Positions 38,676-46,983 of a stretch of DNA of 49,676 bases are shown in pieces (positions within the stretch are counted from its first letter, which is position 1; each line of letters starts with the position of its first letter). Origin of the DNA: Enterococcus_E cecorum_B (GTDB lineage: Bacteria; Bacillota; Bacilli; Lactobacillales; Enterococcaceae); the NCBI GenBank assembly GCA_946499615.1, contig CAMMST010000013.1:1-49676 (forward strand), given 5' to 3'. Made by a program: the position numbers and the translations under genes. A model generated the notes under the pieces. That model did no database searches. It had not been told where the DNA came from and saw only the letters and a list, made by a program, of their open reading frames with translations.

Positions 38676-40279
38676 TATTCTTCCTCTTCCTTTCCTAAAT
38701 ATCTATCTAAGTTTTCTCTAACTTTAGTTACAGTTAATCCGTAAACAACTTGAACATTGTTTCCTTTTTTCATGACACCCTTTGCATCAGTTTTATTCAT
38801 TAATATTTCATCATTTACTTTGTTAGTATCTTTTACTACTAGACGTAAGCGAGTATAACAATTTGATACAGAAACAATATTATCTTCTCCACCTAATCCT
38901 TCTACAATCGTTGCAGATACATCATCAGAAGAAGTTTTTATGTCCGTCTGTGAAGCTTTTTCTTGCTCTTTCTTCTCAATGTAATCTTTCTTATCATAAA
39001 GTTTTATTTCACTATTTCCTTGTTCTCTTCCGATTGTTTGTAAATTAAATTTACTAATTAAAAATCTAAAAATTACATAGTATAGAACAAAATATATTAA
39101 TCCAACTAAAATGTAGATTGGCCATCTAGTTTTTTCAAATCCTAGGGGGACATTATATAGCAAGAAATCAATAAAACCGTTTGGACCAATAGCTCGAGAA
39201 CCTAGTACATTTAAAGTAACCATACTTAATCCGCTTAAAACAGCATGTACAACAAACAACATTGGTGCAACAAACATAAATGAAAACTCAATAGGTTCTG
39301 TTACCCCTGCAATAAAAGAAGTAACAGCAGCTGGAATTAAGATTGTTTTTACTTTTCTTTTATTTTCAGCCGGAGCCATATGATACATTGCTAAACATGC
39401 ACCAATTAATCCGAACATTTTAGAAATACCTCTTGCATCCCAAATTACACTTCTAGATAAAACTTTTACAGCAGGATCAGCAATTTCAGCAAAGTATATA
39501 TTACGCGCACCTTCATAAAGATGACCCGCAACATCAACAGACCCTCCTAATGAAGTATATAAGAATGGTGTATATACTAAATGATGTAATCCAGTTGGTA
39601 TCAATAGTCTTTCCAACATTCCGTATAAGAAAATACCAAAATTACCTGAAGATTTGATTATTAATCCTAAATGATCAATTCCTGACTGAACAACTGGCCA
39701 TACATATGAACAAATAATAGCTGAAATAACCAAGATAGGAATCAATACAATAAATACAAATCTAGCACCGCCATAAATTTGAAAAGCGTTATTAAACTCT
39801 GTATCAATAAACTTATTATGAACTAGAGCAACAATAATTCCTAAAATAATCCCAAGGAATACGCCCATATCTAAAACTTGTACCCCTAATACCATAGCTT
39901 GACCAGAGCCTTGCAATTTATCAGGTGCAACTAAGTGATTTTGCAATTGTAAAAATTTATTCATTGCATAAAGAAAAACTAAATATCCTAGCAAAGCGGT
40001 AAATCCCGCTTCTGCTTTTTTCTTTCTAGCTAATCCTATTGCAATCCCAACACAGAAAATAACTCCTAAATTTGTAAGAACTGGTAGTAATGAAGCTGAT
40101 AGGATACTTCCAAATCCCATTGTCACAGGATTGTTTAAAAATGGCAGCAACTCAATCAACCTTGCATTCGTCAAAACATTTCCTATTGCAATTAAAATAC
40201 CCGCAATTGGTAAAATTAAAACTGGGAAAAACATTGCACGAGAAAATTTCTGCATTGCATCCAACACTTTGTCTTTCAT
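38675..40279 (-). CDS. alpha-glucoside PTS transporter EIICB (glucose family)
   Basis: This takes up and phosphorylates an alpha-glucoside. The first ~420 residues form the membrane EIIC (about ten segments, GVTEPIEFSFMFVAP motif); the C-terminal EIIB has its phosphorylated Cys in SVSNCYTRLRLVV (~474). No EIIA domain is attached, so a separate EIIA is needed. I start at the ATG at 40279 (GGAAG 12 nt upstream); the ORF opens nine codons earlier over that site. It resembles MalB/GlvC-type transporters and is coupled to malH. Confidence 0.87.
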   Translation of the reverse strand: MKDKVLDAMQKFSRAMFFPVLILPIAGILIAIGNVLTNARLIELLPFLNNPVTMGFGSILSASLLPVLTNLGVIFCVGIAIGLARKKKAEAGFTALLGYLVFLYAMNKFLQLQNHLVAPDKLQGSGQAMVLGVQVLDMGVFLGIILGIIVALVHNKFIDTEFNNAFQIYGGARFVFIVLIPILVISAIICSYVWPVVQSGIDHLGLIIKSSGNFGIFLYGMLERLLIPTGLHHLVYTPFLYTSLGGSVDVAGHLYEGARNIYFAEIADPAVKVLSRSVIWDARGISKMFGLIGACLAMYHMAPAENKRKVKTILIPAAVTSFIAGVTEPIEFSFMFVAPMLFVVHAVLSGLSMVTLNVLGSRAIGPNGFIDFLLYNVPLGFEKTRWPIYILVGLIYFVLYYVIFRFLISKFNLQTIGREQGNSEIKLYDKKDYIEKKEQEKASQTDIKTSSDDVSATIVEGLGGEDNIVSVSNCYTRLRLVVKDTNKVNDEILMNKTDAKGVMKKGNNVQVVYGLTVTKVRENLDRYLGKEEEE

Positions 40280-40317
40280 AAAACACCAAAACTTCCTTTC
40301 TTTCATTTGATGGTCTC

Positions 40318-40361
40318 ATTATAGAACGTGATATTTTTATAGTAAATAGATAACGCTTACA
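40318..40361 (-). promoter_or_regulatory. promoter and cre site of the PTS-malH operon
   Basis: Minus-strand -35 TTTACT (complement 40341-40346), 17-bp spacer, -10 TATAAT (complement 40318-40323). Directly upstream, TGTAAGCGTTATCT (complement 40348-40361) matches 13 of 14 positions of the CcpA cre consensus. Catabolite control is strongly suggested. Confidence 0.75.
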
Positions 40362-40571
40362 AAGGAATGCGTTTCATGTTCTGAAATAGATTTCAAACCA
40401 ACTTCTTTACAATAATCCCATTAAATTGCTTTATCATAACTGAATAATCTTGTTATAAAATCAGTTTATCAATCCTACACTTATTCCACTGCTAAGTAAC
40501 CTGTCACCTTACTTTCTCAATCGGCATCTATGAAATAGTTATTAAGTTGAGAATTTTCTCCATTGATTTTT

Positions 40572-40600
40572 TTGACTTCAAATAGCTTTGATGATAAAAT
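40572..40600 (+). promoter_or_regulatory. promoter of the type III toxin-antitoxin locus
   Basis: -35 TTGACT (40572-40577), 17-bp spacer, -10 TAAAAT (40595-40600). Transcription would start at about 40607, just before the first RNA repeat. Confidence 0.8.
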
Positions 40601-40610
40601 TTATTTAGAA

Positions 40611-40700
40611 GTTAAAGGAGGCGACCCACTGCCTGTATCCCAAAGGTGGACGTTAAAGGAGGCGACCCACTGCCTGTATCCCAAAGGTGGACGTTAAAGG
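40611..40700 (+). ncRNA. type III antitoxin RNA (ToxI/AntiQ-like), 2.2 tandem 41-nt repeats
   Basis: Two exactly identical 41-bp units (40611-40651 and 40652-40692), each beginning GTTAAAGGAGG, are followed by the first 8-9 bases of a third. They lie between a good promoter and a terminator hairpin, immediately upstream of a ToxN-like gene. In ToxIN/AbiQ systems each repeat is cut out by the toxin, folds as a pseudoknot and inhibits it. Repeat length is near the known 34-45 nt range, and AntiQ also has fewer than three repeats. The antitoxin function is inferred from layout. Confidence 0.85.
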
Positions 40701-40738
40701 AAGAGCTAGGTAATATTGCCTAGCTCTTCTTATTTTTT
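40701..40738 (+). terminator. attenuating terminator between antitoxin RNA and toxin gene
   Basis: Perfect 10-bp arms AAGAGCTAGG (40701-40710) and CCTAGCTCTT (40719-40728), then CTTATTTTTT. In type III modules such a hairpin lets most transcripts end after the RNA and a minority read into the toxin gene. Confidence 0.88.
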
Positions 40739-40748
40739 GGAGGATATT

Positions 40749-41327
40749 ATGCAATTCATTAATAATAAAATTTCATTTTATACGATTGATTTCGACTATA
40801 CGAATTATCTTTATACTATTGATAACCAAGTATATTTTAATCCCAATTATATTAATGAGACGAAGCCCTATATTGGGATAATTGTTAATGTCAAAAATCT
40901 AAAATATTTTATACCGCTAACTTCTGCTAAAACTAAGCATAGTAAACAACGATTAAAAACAAACAATTATATAACTATTTTCGAAACTGTAGATATTACT
41001 ACAAATAAAAAAGGGGCAATATATAAGCAAATGCCTAATAGCACTACTGAAAAATACCACCTCTTATCTGTATTAGACATCAGAAAAATGATTCCTGTTC
41101 CTAAAAATTGCTATCAAAAAATCGATATTCCAAGTTTAGATATCAAGCAACAGTACCTTCTTTTCAAAGAGTTATCATTCTGCAAACAATATCAGAAAGA
41201 AATAATTGATAGAGTAAATAAATTGTATGCGAAGACAGAAAAGAGAGGTAAAGCCTTAAGTGACTTCCATTGTGACTATTTAAAACTTGAGAACGCAATG
41301 AAGTTCTACAATAAAAACAGCACGTAG
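40749..41327 (+). CDS. toxN: ToxN/AbiQ-family endoribonuclease toxin (type III TA)
   Basis: The 192-residue protein matches the compact ToxN fold: ISFYTIDFDYTNYLYTIDNQV at the start (in parts), PYIGIIVNVKNLKYFIPLTSAKTKH (~40-64, the strongest family motif), KGAIYKQMP and a helical, Lys-rich end. The start is the ATG at 40749 with GGAGG 5 nt upstream; the frame opens earlier inside the attenuator. ToxN cuts mRNA and its own antitoxin precursor; such modules give phage abortive infection and plasmid stability. Gene order promoter-repeats-hairpin-toxin is exactly that of toxIN/abiQ. Low GC and lack of ties to neighbours suggest transfer. Confidence 0.88.
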   Translation: MQFINNKISFYTIDFDYTNYLYTIDNQVYFNPNYINETKPYIGIIVNVKNLKYFIPLTSAKTKHSKQRLKTNNYITIFETVDITTNKKGAIYKQMPNSTTEKYHLLSVLDIRKMIPVPKNCYQKIDIPSLDIKQQYLLFKELSFCKQYQKEIIDRVNKLYAKTEKRGKALSDFHCDYLKLENAMKFYNKNST

Positions 41328-41351
41328 ATTTTATTTTCTGCGTGCTTTTTT
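41319..41351 (+). terminator. terminator of the toxN-like gene
   Basis: AGCACG (41319-41324) pairs with CGTGCT (41341-41346), then a T-run. The left arm overlaps the last codons of the toxin gene. Confidence 0.65.
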
Positions 41352-41361
41352 ATTTGTTATT

Positions 41362-41787
41362 CTATTTTATTGGGCGTATGTGCAACTTTGTCATCCATAT
41401 CAGATAGGCCAAGAAAATGCGTAATTTCGTCATTAGTGGATAATCATGTTGTAAAAAGCGAATATTATTCCAATGACGGGACAAATCATTCCTTTGCCAA
41501 TTATCCTTAGTCACAAATTGTCCACGAGTGGCGACATGTTCATAATTTTCAGTGATAAATATTTTTTCCACTAAAGCGACGGTCATTGGCGGCTGATAGT
41601 TTTCGCGATATTCTTTTGTCGGAATATTAATCAATGCTTGTGATAATAAATCAAACCAATTTGTAGGATTTTCAGTCTTATATTGCCACATCGCCTTTTG
41701 CAAATCATTTGGTAAAGGAAACTGATAACTTCTCCCATTCAAGCAGCGGATACGTACACAAAATTTTTTACGTTTCTTTTTTGCCAT
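41362..41787 (-). CDS. hypothetical basic protein downstream of DUF1129-like gene
   Basis: A 141-residue protein of no family I recognise. It starts with a run of Lys/Arg (MAKKKRKKFCVRIRC), has a QFPLPNDLQKAMWQYKTENP stretch and ends in a weakly hydrophobic segment (RIFLAYLIWMTKLHI) with basic residues, possibly membrane-associated. The ATG at 41787 (GGAG 6 nt upstream) lies inside the preceding gene's 3' end, a 20-nt overlap, so it belongs to the padR operon. Confidence 0.6.
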   Translation of the reverse strand: MAKKKRKKFCVRIRCLNGRSYQFPLPNDLQKAMWQYKTENPTNWFDLLSQALINIPTKEYRENYQPPMTVALVEKIFITENYEHVATRGQFVTKDNWQRNDLSRHWNNIRFLQHDYPLMTKLRIFLAYLIWMTKLHIRPIK

Positions 41788-42421
41788 GGTCATCTCCAAA
41801 ATTTTTATCCCTATTCAAAAGATAAACACTTACAGCTAAAATCATTGCGAGTACAGTTGCCATCCAGCGAGAAAGTGGAATGATCCAAGGCGTACGAATA
41901 AAGACAAATAAAAGACAGTTGATAACAAATATCCCACCTATTGTAAATAACATTTTCCAACTATTTTTATGACCATAGTTTTTCCCCATTAACCACAAGA
42001 TGACAAAGGTTGATACACCCGCACAGATACTACAAATCACGTACTCACCGACATCTATTAGCTGTGGCGTACCTGGTTGAAAAAGGGAGACAAAATAACT
42101 TCCGATAAATACCACCGCAAAATAAATCAACACCGCTAACAAACTGAGATTAACCATTTGTTTTGAATCATTGGGTAGTTGTTCAAGTAATTCATCGGCA
42201 ATTGGTTGAGGATCTTTGCCGAAATAATCTTGAGCAGATACCCCGTTTTGTTGCGCTTCTAAAATATCCTGCAAAATACCAAGCAACATTTCTTCCGTCT
42301 GGCGTTCGTTTTTGCCCATACTATTCAGACGCACATATACTAGCAAATCCTCATAGTATTGCTTATTGGCACCTTGGAGTTGTTTTTGCAAGTTTGCATT
42401 TTCTTTGATTAGACTACTCAT
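41768..42421 (-). CDS. DUF1129-like membrane protein
   Basis: A 217-residue protein: an acidic helical cytosolic part (residues 1-85, LIKENANLQKQLQ..YYEDLLVYVRLNS..NERQTEEMLLGILQDILEAQ..), then about four to five hydrophobic segments. This is the DUF1129/DUF1700 layout usual after PadR regulators in lactobacilli and enterococci. The ATG at 42421 lies within the end of the padR gene (8-nt overlap) behind GGGAGG. Role unknown, perhaps envelope stress. Confidence 0.7.
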   Translation of the reverse strand: MSSLIKENANLQKQLQGANKQYYEDLLVYVRLNSMGKNERQTEEMLLGILQDILEAQQNGVSAQDYFGKDPQPIADELLEQLPNDSKQMVNLSLLAVLIYFAVVFIGSYFVSLFQPGTPQLIDVGEYVICSICAGVSTFVILWLMGKNYGHKNSWKMLFTIGGIFVINCLLFVFIRTPWIIPLSRWMATVLAMILAVSVYLLNRDKNFGDDHGKKET

Positions 42422-42752
42422 TTCCCGCACCTCCCATCACTTGATTGACATTTTGCTTGAGTAACTGCCACTGGTTTTTGAAATGTCGTAATGCTGCTTG
42501 TCCGTCTGGCGTGACCGAATAATATTTGCGTTTGGGACCAGATTCAGAGCCGCGCATTTGTCCTGTGATCCAACCTTTTTTCTCCATCGAAAGTAATAAG
42601 GGATAAATCGTACCATTGGAAATCTCGCTGAAGCCATTGTCCGCCAAACGCTCACTCAAGGTATAGCCATAGAGTTCTTCTTGGGTTAATAATTGCAAAA
42701 TACAGCCAGTTAGCACACCTTTTAATAGCTGCGAATCAATTTTTCCTGTCAT
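42414..42752 (-). CDS. PadR-family transcriptional regulator
   Basis: A 112-residue winged-helix protein: LLKGVLTGCILQLLTQEELYGYTLSERLADNG.. (helix region, in part), SNGTIYPLLLSMEKKGWI (recognition helix) and GPKRKYYSVTPDG (wing), all canonical for PadR. The ATG at 42752 has GGGTGA 4-5 nt before it. It heads a three-gene operon with a DUF1129-like membrane protein and probably represses it. A -10-like TAGTATGAT lies upstream; I did not find the ATGT-N8-ACAT PadR box. Confidence 0.88.
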   Translation of the reverse strand: MTGKIDSQLLKGVLTGCILQLLTQEELYGYTLSERLADNGFSEISNGTIYPLLLSMEKKGWITGQMRGSESGPKRKYYSVTPDGQAALRHFKNQWQLLKQNVNQVMGGAGNE

Positions 42753-42825
42753 TTTCTCACCCACTATCTTGCATTACAAGCTAATCATACTACACTTTGA
42801 CTATCTTGTAAAACATAATAGTAAT

Positions 42826-42862
42826 AATAAAACACGGCAGCCTAACTTCATAGACTACCGTG
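42826..42862 (-). terminator. terminator of napA
   Basis: 12-bp hairpin (CACGGTAGTCTA / TAGGCTGCCGTG on the minus strand, paired with two G-U) followed by TTTTATT; directly after the napA stop. Confidence 0.8.
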
Positions 42863-42869
42863 CAAATGT

Positions 42870-44024
42870 TTATGCCTGTTTTAAGACTTTTTTCGCAAAG
42901 AATTTCAAAATCAATGGCGATACCAACGTACTGATTAAAATCGTAATGACCATTGGCGCGAAATATTTTTCAGGGATTAAGCCGCCTGTTTGACCGATTT
43001 GTAAGACAATCAGCGCCATCTCTCCACGTGAAATCATCCCCGCTCCGACCATCCAAGCACTATTATTGGAAAATCCGGCCATTTTTGAACCAAGATAGCC
43101 ACCAAATAATTTAGAAATGACCGCAATTAGGACAAATAGTGCAATAAACGGGAATTGCTTGATAATACTTGCTAGTTCTACCTCTAAACCAATATTGACA
43201 AAGAATACTGGGATAAAAACCGCATAGCCAATCGCTTCAACATTAAGAAATACTTTTTCTTTTACCTTTGTTTGGCCAACTGCAATCCCTGCAAAGAATG
43301 CCCCAATCACTGAACTTAAGCCCACACGATCAGCGACAAATGACATCCCTAAACAGATGATCAAAGACATAATGATCACTGATGCGGTGGTGTAAATTTT
43401 TTCTGACAAGTTCATCAAATAAGGTGCAATCCAACGAACAAGCAAGAAAATCAAGCCAAAGTAGATTAGTTCTTTTAATAAAGTTAATCCTAAAGAACCG
43501 CCATTTCCTTGATTCGCCCCAAGGAAAGTCAAACTAATACTCAACACCAAAACAATTAAAATATCGTCTACCACCGAAGCCCCTAAAATTGTGGAACCTT
43601 CTTTAGTGTTTACCGCGTGAAGTTCTTTTAATACTTCAACTGAAATACTCACCGAAGTCGCTGCGAGCACAACCCCAAAGAAAAAGGCCTCTGTTGCTGT
43701 TGATTTGAAGATAAATCCGCCCCCTGCTCCTAGTAACAAGGGGAAAACCACCCCGAAGACAGCTACCAGCATCCCTGGTTTAAAATATTTCTTCAAAAGC
43801 TCAATATCACTTTCCAAACCGGCTAAGAACATTAACAAAATAACCCCGATTTCAGAAAAGATATGAATCAACTCTGATGAATGAATGAGATTCAGTCCCC
43901 CTGCTCCCACAATTAGGCCAACCAATAATTGCCCAACCACTCCAGGAACACCTATCCGACGACAAATGTGTGCTGCCAGCGAAGTCGTCACTAAAATCAA
44001 ACATAAAATACCAATAAATTCCAT
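42870..44024 (-). CDS. napA: Na+/H+ antiporter of the CPA2 family (NapA-like)
   Basis: A 384-residue membrane protein of about 12 segments that exchanges sodium for protons at the cell membrane. The start MEFIGILCLILV, the run FSEIGVILLMFLAGLESD and KEGSTILGASVVDDILIVLVLS (two acidic residues of the transport site) are almost the same as E. hirae NapA. The ATG at 44024 is chosen from that match; GGAGGG lies about 12 nt upstream and an ATG four codons earlier would abut it. Monocistronic, with terminator. Confidence 0.9.
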   Translation of the reverse strand: MEFIGILCLILVTTSLAAHICRRIGVPGVVGQLLVGLIVGAGGLNLIHSSELIHIFSEIGVILLMFLAGLESDIELLKKYFKPGMLVAVFGVVFPLLLGAGGGFIFKSTATEAFFFGVVLAATSVSISVEVLKELHAVNTKEGSTILGASVVDDILIVLVLSISLTFLGANQGNGGSLGLTLLKELIYFGLIFLLVRWIAPYLMNLSEKIYTTASVIIMSLIICLGMSFVADRVGLSSVIGAFFAGIAVGQTKVKEKVFLNVEAIGYAVFIPVFFVNIGLEVELASIIKQFPFIALFVLIAVISKLFGGYLGSKMAGFSNNSAWMVGAGMISRGEMALIVLQIGQTGGLIPEKYFAPMVITILISTLVSPLILKFFAKKVLKQA

Positions 44025-44210
44025 TTGTTTACACATCCCTCCAAAATTAAGCCAAATTGAGCCGTAAATTGTCGACTCAAACAACAAATTTTCTTATCTT
44101 AATTATACCGAAGTTTTGTGCAAAAGAATAGAAAAATGCTCTGAATAGTCGCACTTTTATTTGTGAATAATTTCATCGAAGTGTTGTTTATAGGATTCGA
44201 TTATGATATT

Positions 44211-44492
44211 TTATAACGCTGCCATACCGCCTTCAACATTGACCACGTGATAGCCTTGGCTGGCCAAAAACGCACAAGCATTAGCAGAACGTGCACCTGA
44301 ATGACAGATCACATAATAAGTTTCGTCTTCGTATAGTTCTTCTACAAAATCTAAGAAACGACTCAAAGGCATGTTTTCCGCTTGTGGCAGGTGACCAAAC
44401 ATAAACTCGTCTTCTTCACGCACATCAATTAAATTTATTCTTTCTTTGCCTAATAGTTCTTTAAATTTGTGAATATCAATGGTTTCGTACAT
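44211..44492 (-). CDS. single-domain rhodanese (sulfurtransferase)
   Basis: A 93-residue rhodanese with active-site Cys in VICHSGARSANA and the strand LIDVREEDEF. It carries sulfane sulfur as a protein persulfide. It is the last gene of a minus-strand set with CoA-persulfide reductase and another rhodanese, 60 bp after the former. Known cst-type loci in enterococci and staphylococci combine these proteins to clear reactive sulfur species. Confidence 0.85.
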   Translation of the reverse strand: MYETIDIHKFKELLGKERINLIDVREEDEFMFGHLPQAENMPLSRFLDFVEELYEDETYYVICHSGARSANACAFLASQGYHVVNVEGGMAAL

Positions 44493-44552
44493 CTATTTTA
44501 TCTCCTTTAGTTCTATATGAATGTATTGATGAATAGCAGTCTTTTATAGCGA

Positions 44553-46190
44553 CTATTTGTTGACATGTGAATACAAATAATAAGCGCCATCCAAGTTTTT
44601 GACCTTAAAGCCGTGTTGTTTCAAGATACGCTCAGCCAAATAACTGCGTTGACCACTATGACAACTTACAATATACGCCTGATTTTTATCTAGTTCAACC
44701 AAACGTGCTCGTAATTCATCGATTGGGATAGCCAAAGCATTGGTAAACTTACCATTTGCTAGTTCAGCAGAATTGCGCACATCTAATATTTTCGCTCCAT
44801 TTTTTAGCTCATTTGCCAAATCATACCACTGCACATTTTCGCTCAAACCTTCCATTAGATTCAACGCAGCATAACCAATCATATTCACTGGATCTTTTGC
44901 TGAACCAAATGGCGGTGCATAGGTCAATTCAAGTTCTGGTAAGTCTTCTACCGTCAGACCTGCTTTGATTGCAGTGGCTAAAACATCGATTCGCTTATCG
45001 ACACCATTTTGCCACACTGCTTGAGCCCCCAAGATTTCACCTGTCTGAGGATCAAAAAGTAATTTCAATAAGATATCGGTCGCCTGCGGATAATAGCTGG
45101 CATGATGTTTACCTAATGTATGTACGACTTGATAGTTTTTTCCTAGGCGTTTTAAGGTGCGTTCATTTAATCCAGTGAAAGCCGCCGTCATGTCAAACGT
45201 ACGAACAATTGCGGTACCTAGACTGCCTTTATTTTTCCGCGGAAGCCCAGCAATGATATCCGCCACTTGCCGCCCTTGACGATTCGCAGGAGAAGCTAGT
45301 GAAATCAAGGTTTGTTCCTTAGAAGTGTGTTGTGTGACTAAAATCGCATCGCCAATCGCGTAAATATCGGGATCTGAGGTGCGGTAATTTTCATCGACCA
45401 CGATAGCTTCGCGCAGCCCTAGCGTCAAGCCGGCCTCTTTTGCCAAACGTGACTCTGGTTGGACGCCAATCGCTAAAATCGTCAAATCGCTAGCCAACAC
45501 TTGACCATCTTCTAACACGACTTCGCGACCCTTTTCTCTAAAGCCTGACACGCCTTGATTAGTCAGTACATTCACGCCATTTTTAACTAATTCCTCTTCT
45601 ACAAAAGTTGCCATTTCCGGATCTAAGGCAGGTAATACTTGAGGGGCTTTTTCAATTAATGTCACTTGCAATTGGCGTTTAGCAAGATTTTCAACCATTT
45701 CCAAACCGATAAAACCCGCACCTACCACGGTCACATGTTGGATGGCTTGTTGCTGCAAATGCGCCATAATCCGATCAATATCTGGCACGCTACGGACAGT
45801 AAATACATTTTGCGCCTCAGCTAAACCTGGAAAGTTCGGCACCACCGGCTTAGCACCTGGTGACAAGACCAACACATCATAATCTTGGGTAAATACTTGC
45901 GCTTGATTTTTTACTGTAACGGTCTTAGCCTTACGATCAATGGCTAAGACTTCATGATTGGTCCGGACATCGATGGCAAACCGTTTCTTTAAATTCTCTG
46001 CAGTTTGTACTAAAAGTTGCTCGCGGTTCTCGATTTCTCCAGATACATGGTAGGGTAAGCCACAGTTAGCAAAAGAGACATACGGCCCCTTTTCAAAAAC
46101 AGTAATTTCTGCTTCTTCCATTAACCTTCTTAACCGAGTAGCACAAGACATACCCCCCGCGACTCCACCGACAATAATGACTTTCTTCAT
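44553..46190 (-). CDS. CoA-disulfide/persulfide reductase with C-terminal rhodanese domain
   Basis: A 545-residue flavoprotein: FAD-binding VGGVAGGMSCATRLRR at the start, redox Cys43 in SFANCGLPYHVSG, a second nucleotide-binding GAGFIGLEMVENLA, and a C-terminal rhodanese domain with Cys510 (IVSCHSGQRS). This is the CoAPR/CdrA2-type fusion that reduces CoA persulfides with NAD(P)H. It lies 1 bp after the upstream rhodanese gene and divergent to cstR, in agreement with the sulfide-response locus described in E. faecalis. Confidence 0.92.
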   Translation of the reverse strand: MKKVIIVGGVAGGMSCATRLRRLMEEAEITVFEKGPYVSFANCGLPYHVSGEIENREQLLVQTAENLKKRFAIDVRTNHEVLAIDRKAKTVTVKNQAQVFTQDYDVLVLSPGAKPVVPNFPGLAEAQNVFTVRSVPDIDRIMAHLQQQAIQHVTVVGAGFIGLEMVENLAKRQLQVTLIEKAPQVLPALDPEMATFVEEELVKNGVNVLTNQGVSGFREKGREVVLEDGQVLASDLTILAIGVQPESRLAKEAGLTLGLREAIVVDENYRTSDPDIYAIGDAILVTQHTSKEQTLISLASPANRQGRQVADIIAGLPRKNKGSLGTAIVRTFDMTAAFTGLNERTLKRLGKNYQVVHTLGKHHASYYPQATDILLKLLFDPQTGEILGAQAVWQNGVDKRIDVLATAIKAGLTVEDLPELELTYAPPFGSAKDPVNMIGYAALNLMEGLSENVQWYDLANELKNGAKILDVRNSAELANGKFTNALAIPIDELRARLVELDKNQAYIVSCHSGQRSYLAERILKQHGFKVKNLDGAYYLYSHVNK

Positions 46191-46191
46191 G

Positions 46192-46506
46192 TTATTTTCC
46201 TCCTATCACGCGATCTGTCCAAGCATTCATGCCGCCTTTGACATTAAAAACTTGAAGCCCTTTTTTCGCTAATATTTTTGCTGCTTGCTTACTGCGCATC
46301 CCCGATTGGCAAATGACATAATGGGTTTGCTTGCCTTTTGCCTCATATTGCGAGATGCGATTGAGCGGTACATTTTTGGCGCCTCTGATATGCCCACTGC
46401 GGTATTCAGCCGGTGTACGCACATCTAATAGGACAACCTCTTGATTTAATCGACTTTTTAATTCACTTGTAGAAACATTTGGTACTTTGACAAACCAATG
46501 AAACAT
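46192..46506 (-). CDS. single-domain rhodanese, first gene of the persulfide operon
   Basis: A 104-residue protein with VLLDVRTPAEYRSGHIRGA and active-site Cys in VICQSGMRSKQA. The N-terminal MFHWFVKVPNVS is slightly hydrophobic but not a clear signal or anchor. It is transcribed divergently from cstR from a promoter overlapping a CstR-like operator, and leads directly into the CoA-persulfide reductase. Confidence 0.87.
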   Translation of the reverse strand: MFHWFVKVPNVSTSELKSRLNQEVVLLDVRTPAEYRSGHIRGAKNVPLNRISQYEAKGKQTHYVICQSGMRSKQAAKILAKKGLQVFNVKGGMNAWTDRVIGGK

Positions 46507-46529
46507 GGCTATATCGCCCCTTTCTTTTT

Positions 46530-46632
46530 ATACCTCATAGGGTATTTATAATCGATAACCAACCTTTTGTCAATCATTTTGAATGAGACTGGACAATTTT
46601 TTACTTTTTCAGTATAGTACCTAGTATGGTAT
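46530..46632. promoter_or_regulatory. divergent promoters with two CstR-type operators
   Basis: ATACC-TCATAG-GGTAT (46530-46545) and GTACC-TAGTAT-GGTAT (46617-46632) share 5-6-5 geometry. The first overlaps the minus-strand -10 (TTGACA-17-TATAAA; complement 46568-46573 and 46545-46550), the second the plus-strand -10 (TGGACA-17-TATAGT; 46590-46595 and 46613-46618). One repressor could thus silence both directions. Confidence 0.85.
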
Positions 46633-46655
46633 ATAGATTGAAATGAGGTGAAACC

Positions 46656-46919
46656 ATGCCTGTAACCGATAAAACCAAACTAACCCATCGCCTAAAAAGA
46701 GCTGAAGGCCAAATTCGCGGTGTATTGAAGATGATTGAAGAAGAAAAAGAATGTATCGATATTGTCACTCAGCTTAGTGCCGCACGTTCTAGCATTGACC
46801 GTGTGATGGGACTTTTAGTGGCTGAGAATTTTCGTAAATGTTTAGAAGAAGAATGCGAAAACCCTGAAGAAAGAGAAGAAAAAATCAACCAAGCCATCCA
46901 ACTCATCATGAAAAAATAG
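46656..46919 (+). CDS. cstR: CstR-type persulfide-sensing repressor (CsoR family)
   Basis: An 87-residue all-helical repressor of the CsoR/FrmR family. Cys33 and Cys62 are present, 29 residues apart as in CstR. The copper-ligand His four residues before the second Cys of CsoR is replaced by Asn (ENFRKC), so it should sense reactive sulfur, not copper. It lies divergent to the rhodanese/CoAPR operon with matching operators. GAGGTG precedes the ATG. Confidence 0.9.
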   Translation: MPVTDKTKLTHRLKRAEGQIRGVLKMIEEEKECIDIVTQLSAARSSIDRVMGLLVAENFRKCLEEECENPEEREEKINQAIQLIMKK

Positions 46920-46937
46920 TTGAGCAAATAATTCGCT

Positions 46938-46961
46938 TTGTAAAATTAAATTGTGTACAAT
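46938..46961 (+). promoter_or_regulatory. ohrR promoter with OhrR-like palindrome
   Basis: TTGTA..AATTaAATT..TACAA (46938-46960) resembles the OhrR box and covers the spacer and -10 TACAAT (46956-46961) of a promoter with -35 TTCGCT (46932-46937). Confidence 0.6.
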
Positions 46962-46983
46962 GTAAATGTGAAAGGAAAAGAAT

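Noticed and set aside
40362..40571. Additional gene between the PTS operon and the type III TA locus
   Set aside because: AT-rich with no frame having start signals; nothing beyond promoter elements is visible.
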